DNA from: a virus
Length of the DNA: 64,000 nucleotides
Virus record (IMG/VR): IMGVR_UViG_3300023199_000204
Location: 1-64,000 of that record
Direction: 5' to 3' (one strand)
Part shown: positions 59,801 to 64,000 of the stretch, in pieces
How positions within the stretch are numbered: position 1 is the stretch's first letter
How the letters are laid out: every line of letters begins with the position of its first letter
Position numbers and translations under genes: made by a program
Notes under the pieces: generated by a model
The model's database searches: none
What the model saw: only the letters and a program-made list of their open reading frames with translations
Told to the model about the DNA's origin: nothing

Positions 59801-61544
59801 AGCTTTGCTTGGAGCATCTAGTGATTCTGATGTTCAAGACATTGTTTTTAAAAAATCGGGCTCTGAACTTTTATTTCTTTCACAAGAGCTTGATGCTATA
59901 AGAGCCGCTGCTAAGGATAGAGCACAGTTCTCTAAGCAAAGGTTAGGTTTGTTAGAGGTAATTAGAGGAGCGAACGCAAGTGCCCAGTTGCTTAACTTTA
60001 CTAATGAAGGTTTATTTTCTGTCAAATCACAAATTAATTTACAAAGAAGATTAAATCCAAAAGTAGATGCTAGTAGTACAAATATAATTGGAAAAATAAG
60101 TGCTGAAGGAAACGAAGGGTTTTATAACACTACTAGGAAGAAATTAGTAAACCTTACAGGAAGACAACTTAGAAATTTCCCTGAATTTAATGATGCGAAA
60201 ATTGGAGCTTCAAGGAATGGTCAAACTACTCCTGCTACTGATGTTGCTAGAATTATTTCTGACATCTCTGGTTTTATAAGTAGAAGGTCTAGATTATTAA
60301 GAACTCTAGAGAAAGTTCTTGAGCAAAGTATTGAAATAGGACAAATTTCAGAAGGTGGAAAGCTAAGTTTAGGTGGATTTAGAAGTCCAGATTTAAGTGA
60401 TTTTACTTCTGGAGCATTTAGCAAACTAGTTCAAGATGATACTAAAAACACTTTGGGTCATTTATCAGGATCTAGATTTGTAATAAGAGATGACGTAGTA
60501 AAAGATTTTACATTTGAAGAAGCACCTCCTGCTATAACAACTGTTTCTGTTAGTGGCACCGATCCTATAGTTGGAGAACCCAATGGAGGAATTGCTGGCG
60601 GAATGCCTCTTTACCTAGCTTATGGGGTAGATTTTGATTCTTGGAGACAATATGGTTGGAGGGCGGAAAAGCCGTTTAATAAACCATTTTTCTGGAGTGC
60701 TGAATTACAATGTGCCTCATACGCTGTAATGTTACTTTCAAGACAAAGAGCAGATATTTTAAAAGGTAATATTACTGTTATGGGTAATGAGTTTTATCAA
60801 CTTGGAGATGTTGTTTATGTTGTTGATAGGCAAATGTTATACTATGTTCACGGAATAAGTCATCAGATAGGGTATGACAACTCATTTAGCACATCTTTAA
60901 CTTTAAGATACGGTCATCCTCCTGGAGAATATATTCCAACCCCACTTGATGTTATTGGAAAAGGATTAACAACCAAGGCTGGCTCACAGAGTGCCTATCG
61001 CATAAGAAGAGAAAGACCAAGAAATGATTTTGTTCTTGGGGTTGTGAAATTTGATGCAGAACTGGATAGTGATAATCCATTAGCAGGGTCGCACGGAGCA
61101 AGAAACTTTAATATACTTAAAAATGCCGCCATAGCAGCCAAAAAAGACATAGATCCTAATGATACTACGAATAGTCCTAGAATATATGTTGTAGGGTTTG
61201 GATCAGAAGATATGAGCAGTAAGGTCAACAATGTTAAAAGTTGGTTCTTAAATCCAGAGAGACCAGGTGCTTCAAGTGGAATAGGAATTCCGTCACCTTT
61301 TTCATTATTGTCTGGATCAGGAAATGATTTAGCAAAATATAAAATCTCATCAGCTTTATTAAACACACAGTTGGTAAGACAGTGTTTGCCTAAAAATGAA
61401 TTAAATCCTGAAGAATTAGAGGCAATAAGGAAAGGGATTGTTGCTGATGAACAATCTTTCTTTTTTGATGAAATGTTAAATACAGTGGTTGAAATTAGAT
61501 TAAGACTCCCTCCAGCAGGTGGTTGGACTAGGAGTAATCAATGA
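56838..61544 (+). CDS. large baseplate hub protein
   Basis: 1568 residues, start overlapping the upstream stop. The C-terminal quarter (about 1280-1420: WSAELQCASYAVMLLSRQRAD, GNEFYQLGDVVYVVDRQMLYYV, STSLTLRYGHPPGEY) matches the strand order of gp27/gpD-type hub domains. The N-terminal 450 residues include a similar set (PISIAGNILGL, then EGAGFHVFGGIVGKVTDKYD). A long helical region (about 740-1130) is inserted. It is far larger than the T4 hub (about 390 residues), implying extra domains on the baseplate. It ends in an ATGA overlap with the spike gene. Confidence 0.7.
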   Translation: MTVFVSTQAGLGDGLNSVLNEFGKSVGIPGFPEPGVSSNTPDIQRLKDFAGGILSKLRGETPVEKFDPNYVGTGRQLVVGGNIQQGKTSPLEEGNVRQVYSQTPNISIIVKKRPFSSLKNLYDPKLMDPAEKWLLRATKRLISRKCSIMADYERLNKIDVAFSNNKDTSQIISALFAQAAELDGDINSFTSATILEKSVQDRRPVAISTYFTNQSLPVLEELGPGTGVFEITTISNLNTNLDLDGNGNASFNLEDPYHILFVTEEDIESAIRDTALSNFVDSLNQASASSLATAQMRDSLLSESRRSKSQSAISFTVNIGGKKPVTAVIDSLGFEISPDNLEDVPEAQALDSDDQSSFEAIYNLLETYSQATNKTILSGFNNINGKDIKEQIKYTRSKMRLYYLGKYLIQPMDTIHMYIDGGTRRNNEGNDINNNLNNDPISIAGNILGLQDEAQIDNSLLRVEWENEAKGLMKFEDFKKLRSLQTSGEGAGFHVFGGIVGKVTDKYDAESGKYSMSVSVQSNMEWLRISRYNAQPSLDQTQGIVYDPLTPFKINTDPATGLPTGKPELLDANLRRLGSSACKLYFNNGPSLGSEVTSVEDMNQDVRPLGGNLIALYQHAPGLVYRWKEGIMTAVYDMQTTDPLNRTRVDNRQLRRDVGFFASHTAFDNMDAANIISVMVTGFPYNPSTFVQSAIQTGAFVPDTTLNSKTDFFSTFLEIQRSVNYVHGSFQPFRSFNTDPADLANAIRFQRQLTGKSNKLTQLRNQEATILDRIRILVQDAKVSDVARTQLTNLNITREKITKAEEEFSSLVKTSGKEQEQNIIRVAGDDITFDLEFLDSDDRVRLFGDRMIHAVLRRREDVINNRDKNYLIISDEYDKDFDIQAFALRLREQSPDLFKSDWQSVYQLCQTVANTLNFEFFANTQGHLEFRPPQYNRTPVSVLEAMFRLSSTAGIKVYPDFLSSLFEGRERNLVKDIEILEWQIRLKAALLGASSDSDVQDIVFKKSGSELLFLSQELDAIRAAAKDRAQFSKQRLGLLEVIRGANASAQLLNFTNEGLFSVKSQINLQRRLNPKVDASSTNIIGKISAEGNEGFYNTTRKKLVNLTGRQLRNFPEFNDAKIGASRNGQTTPATDVARIISDISGFISRRSRLLRTLEKVLEQSIEIGQISEGGKLSLGGFRSPDLSDFTSGAFSKLVQDDTKNTLGHLSGSRFVIRDDVVKDFTFEEAPPAITTVSVSGTDPIVGEPNGGIAGGMPLYLAYGVDFDSWRQYGWRAEKPFNKPFFWSAELQCASYAVMLLSRQRADILKGNITVMGNEFYQLGDVVYVVDRQMLYYVHGISHQIGYDNSFSTSLTLRYGHPPGEYIPTPLDVIGKGLTTKAGSQSAYRIRRERPRNDFVLGVVKFDAELDSDNPLAGSHGARNFNILKNAAIAAKKDIDPNDTTNSPRIYVVGFGSEDMSSKVNNVKSWFLNPERPGASSGIGIPSPFSLLSGSGNDLAKYKISSALLNTQLVRQCLPKNELNPEELEAIRKGIVADEQSFFFDEMLNTVVEIRLRLPPAGGWTRSNQ

Positions 61545-63745
61545 ATTATGTTAGCAATCTCATTAGGTTGGCAGTTATAACAAATGTTGATCACGATGGT
61601 GGAATTGTAAGCACAAGATGGCTTGACCAAACAGCTTTACCTGGACCAGATGTTCCTGTTCCCCATCCCTTTGCTGGAAAGGGCGGGGAAGGAATTTTTA
61701 TAGCTCCAAAGCCTGGAAACATTATAGCTTTAGATGTATCTGCTCACGAAAGATATATCCCTGTATCTATTCTTCCTTTAAGAGCCTATTATCAAGATTT
61801 AAACTCTATTTCTGAAATAGGTTTTGATGAAATAGAATTTCCTCAACTTGATAATGGAGAAATTGTTATTCAAGGTTCTACTGGAGGTCAATTTAGGTTT
61901 GATAATGATGGTGAGGTTTCTATTAAAAATGCTTTTTCTGAAGGAATATCTTTTGGTGGAGACGATGATAGCTCTCACAGATGTTCAATCTATATAGGAA
62001 CTCCTGTAGATTATAAAGTAGACCAAACTGGCTTAAGTGCTTCTGGATTGGTAAGAAGAGATGTGCGAATAGAATCTTCGGAGAGAGACTTTGTTGATTT
62101 TCTTACTGAGATTAGTTCCGAACAAAGCCTCGAAGAAATTGGATGGGATCCAAGCAAAAAAGTAAGTTTTATAACAAGGTCCTCGTCTGCTGAGGTAAAG
62201 GGCAAGGCGCAAAATAGAAAGTTTAGAAATCCTGGTTTAATTGAAAAAAGAAATATTATACTTGAATATGGCAGAGATTGGGATTTTGGAACTTATCAGG
62301 AAGAACTTGATAGGCTTACAACTTCTCAAGTTACTCTAAACGAACTTGATGATAGAAGGGAAAGAAGAAGCAATTCGTTAAGTTTATCTTTGGCATTTCC
62401 TAATGAATTAATGGAAGTAATTAGTGGAACGGTAGTTGATATTTTTGGAAACCCAATTGATATTAATAGAGTTGCTATCGAAGCTCCAAGAGGCAAAGAT
62501 AGGGAATTTCTTAATGATATTTTGGAAAAAATGCGTCATACAATGGCATATCATATGGAAATTAATGCTAGAAAGGGGTGGGATTATAGGGCGAGAAATA
62601 CATTTGCTGACCGACCAGACCCTCCTATATTTACTGTTCCTGATATATTTAGCTCTGCGAACAATGCTAGAGACAGAAGTAAATTTTCTTTAGATATTGA
62701 TAAAGAAGGGCAGCTTAAAATAAATGTTCCGGCATCGTCAGAAACTGGAAATATATCATTTTTAACCAGAAATGAAAACTCTAGTACTATTGAAGTTGAT
62801 GATAATGGAAATCCTAAAAAGAATGTTAGAGATGATTTTAGAGGATTGCATAGAAATATAAAAAATCAAGATATATTTTTGGACCAAGTTGGTCCTGGTG
62901 GAATTAAAGTTTTAGGGACCTCTGTCAAAAATAGATTAAGTGGGAATAAATCAAGTTGGATAGATCCAGATCCAACAGACAGTTCCTCTTCTACGGGAGA
63001 AAGGAAAGAGTTGCCCGAGTTTATTGAAGCCGGAACTGCTTTTCACAACATAACTCAAACAGCTGCTCTTTTATTAAGAAGCAATTTAAATCAAACAGCA
63101 ACTGGTGAGTTAAATGAGGACGATGCTGCTCCTTCTGAAGGGGCAGTTTTGAAAGAGATTAACTCTAGAACCCCAAGTAACGAAAATCCTTCTCCTAATG
63201 CGGGAGGAAGAAGTTTACAATTAAATTTGGATGGAAGTATAGAAACATCTATAGGTGCGAACACATCAGATAGAATTTCTTGGATGTTAGATACGGCAGG
63301 AGCGCTTATTGCTAGAATAGGAAGGGATAAATCTGGGCGAAGTGCTATAATTCAAACAGATGGCGAAATTGCTTTAGAGATTGGGGGATTTGATTATATA
63401 GGGGAGGATGGAACAGATGAAGTTGATACGAGATTTGTGGGAAGAGGTAAAGATAGGACTATTTCTTTACCTTCTGACCCTAATAGATTTAAAAGTGGAA
63501 AGTTTGTCATAAGGGTTAGAAGATCCAATGGTGAGCAAACTGGACCTGATGTAGATAAAGAAGATCATTTAATTATAATTGAACAAACAGGAATAACTAT
63601 TCACTCTGCCGGAAGGATGAATTTCATAAGTGAAATGGACACTGTAATAAAAAGTGGCAGCAGGGTGGTAATAGATGCTCCAAAAGTTCAAATTTATGAG
63701 CAAAATCCAAGATACTTCTCAAGATCAGGCAGAAGAATATCGTAA
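61541..63745 (+). CDS. baseplate spike protein with OB-fold N-terminus
   Basis: 734 residues, ATGA overlap with the hub gene. Residues 5-85 (LIRLAVITNVDHDGGIVSTRW, then GGEGIFIAPKPGNIIALDV) look like the OB-fold of gp5/gpV/VgrG-type spikes. The middle is mixed, with a long helix and beta strands. The C-terminal 130 residues (SIGANTSDRISWML, IIEQTGITIHSAGRMNFI, VVIDAPKVQIYEQ) have the repeating beta pattern of a triple-stranded beta-helix tip. No lysozyme domain is visible. An 11-base tandem repeat overlaps its stop codon. Confidence 0.72.
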   Translation: MNYVSNLIRLAVITNVDHDGGIVSTRWLDQTALPGPDVPVPHPFAGKGGEGIFIAPKPGNIIALDVSAHERYIPVSILPLRAYYQDLNSISEIGFDEIEFPQLDNGEIVIQGSTGGQFRFDNDGEVSIKNAFSEGISFGGDDDSSHRCSIYIGTPVDYKVDQTGLSASGLVRRDVRIESSERDFVDFLTEISSEQSLEEIGWDPSKKVSFITRSSSAEVKGKAQNRKFRNPGLIEKRNIILEYGRDWDFGTYQEELDRLTTSQVTLNELDDRRERRSNSLSLSLAFPNELMEVISGTVVDIFGNPIDINRVAIEAPRGKDREFLNDILEKMRHTMAYHMEINARKGWDYRARNTFADRPDPPIFTVPDIFSSANNARDRSKFSLDIDKEGQLKINVPASSETGNISFLTRNENSSTIEVDDNGNPKKNVRDDFRGLHRNIKNQDIFLDQVGPGGIKVLGTSVKNRLSGNKSSWIDPDPTDSSSSTGERKELPEFIEAGTAFHNITQTAALLLRSNLNQTATGELNEDDAAPSEGAVLKEINSRTPSNENPSPNAGGRSLQLNLDGSIETSIGANTSDRISWMLDTAGALIARIGRDKSGRSAIIQTDGEIALEIGGFDYIGEDGTDEVDTRFVGRGKDRTISLPSDPNRFKSGKFVIRVRRSNGEQTGPDVDKEDHLIIIEQTGITIHSAGRMNFISEMDTVIKSGSRVVIDAPKVQIYEQNPRYFSRSGRRIS

Positions 63746-63767
63746 GAATATCGAAAGAATATCGTAA
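63735..63767 (+). repeat. 11-bp tandem repeat across a stop codon
   Basis: Three copies of GAATATCGWAA lie at 63735-63745, 63746-63756 and 63757-63767; copies 1 and 3 are identical. Copy 1 contains the TAA stop of the spike gene. It looks like slippage in the short gap before the next gene. Confidence 0.85.
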
Positions 63768-63776
63768 GGAGATATA

Positions 63777-64000
63777 ATGGCACAAGATACACTTCCGGTT
63801 CAAATACCATTTCCGGAGGAAGGCGAACAGCCAAAAACATATTCTGAACAATTATCGCAACTTAACTGTGTTTGTTCAGGAGGGGCAATAATTAGTCCAA
63901 TAACACTTCCTAGTGCTACAGTTAATTTAGGAGATATTATTGCTGATCATTCTAGAGTATTATCTAATTTTGCCTCAGCCTACAGTGTAATTACAATAAT
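63777..64000 (+). CDS. baseplate-region protein, 3' end outside window
   Basis: ATG preceded by AAGGAG and still open at the right edge (74 codons plus two bases visible). The visible part begins MAQDTLPVQIPFPEEGEQ, then a short Cys pair (NCVCSGG) and a beta/helix mix (LPSATVNLGDIIADHSRVLS). It follows the spike gene and is probably another baseplate or fibre-attachment component, but too little is visible to name it. Confidence 0.7.
   Translation, partial: MAQDTLPVQIPFPEEGEQPKTYSEQLSQLNCVCSGGAIISPITLPSATVNLGDIIADHSRVLSNFASAYSVITI

Overview
The window is a 64 kb piece of the late (virion) module of a large, AT-rich, contractile-tailed bacteriophage (myovirus morphology, class Caudoviricetes). 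Direct support: a tail sheath gene, two tail-tube paralogues, a tail-assembly-chaperone pair joined by a -1 frameshift, a tape measure, baseplate hub and spike genes, a major capsid protein, decoration-type head proteins and several long fibre/appendage proteins. Every gene but one is on the + strand. Genes are tightly packed, often overlapping by 1-17 bases, with strong GGAGG-type ribosome binding sites. TAA, TGA and TAG all serve as stops, so the standard code applies. No terminase, portal or replication gene is visible, and both ends of the window cut through genes. The host cannot be named from this sequence; it is probably an AT-rich bacterium that uses Shine-Dalgarno starts.

Layout. 1-11 kb: an acidic protein, a group of head-associated or ejected-type proteins that share two short helical motifs, and a decoration-like protein. 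11-12.9 kb: decoration-like protein and major capsid protein, each followed by a hairpin terminator. 12.9-18.4 kb: an accessory island (LAGLIDADG endonuclease, a decayed nuclease gene, a GNAT-like acyltransferase, and an endonuclease-DNA methyltransferase fusion). 18.4-22.2 kb: a short motif protein, a DUF6582-like protein, four copies of one beta domain, and a fibre whose body is far richer in G+C than its surroundings. 22.2-34.2 kb: small proteins, a cold-shock protein, HNH and SPOUT-like proteins, a beta-helix protein, a zincin and large neck or baseplate-type structural proteins. 34-46 kb: two long fibre/spike proteins sharing an N-terminal anchor, a holin-like protein, a CnaB-like protein and a tail-completion candidate. 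46-64 kb: sheath, two tubes, chaperones, tape measure, baseplate.

The most striking feature is the load of mobile genes: about fifteen free-standing endonuclease genes or remnants (LAGLIDADG, HNH, Vsr/EDxHD-like, zinc-ribbon-armed) sit between structural genes. Several are coupled to the upstream stop codon and carry the next gene's ribosome binding site in their own last codons. One insertion, in the zincin gene, left a diverged 84-base copy of the target gene's start on both sides of the endonuclease. Several accessory genes are broken by single-base gains in A or T runs, while the long structural genes with similar runs are intact.

The best candidate for something undescribed is a pair of recurring short motifs. 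One is an N-terminal helix with the core EKIAxE. The other is a helical hairpin, LAxxLDxxGxxxAAxxVD, seen eight times in six proteins, most of them encoded just before the capsid gene. They behave like a targeting or docking code for loading proteins into the head, comparable in idea to the T4 capsid-targeting sequence. That reading is inference.
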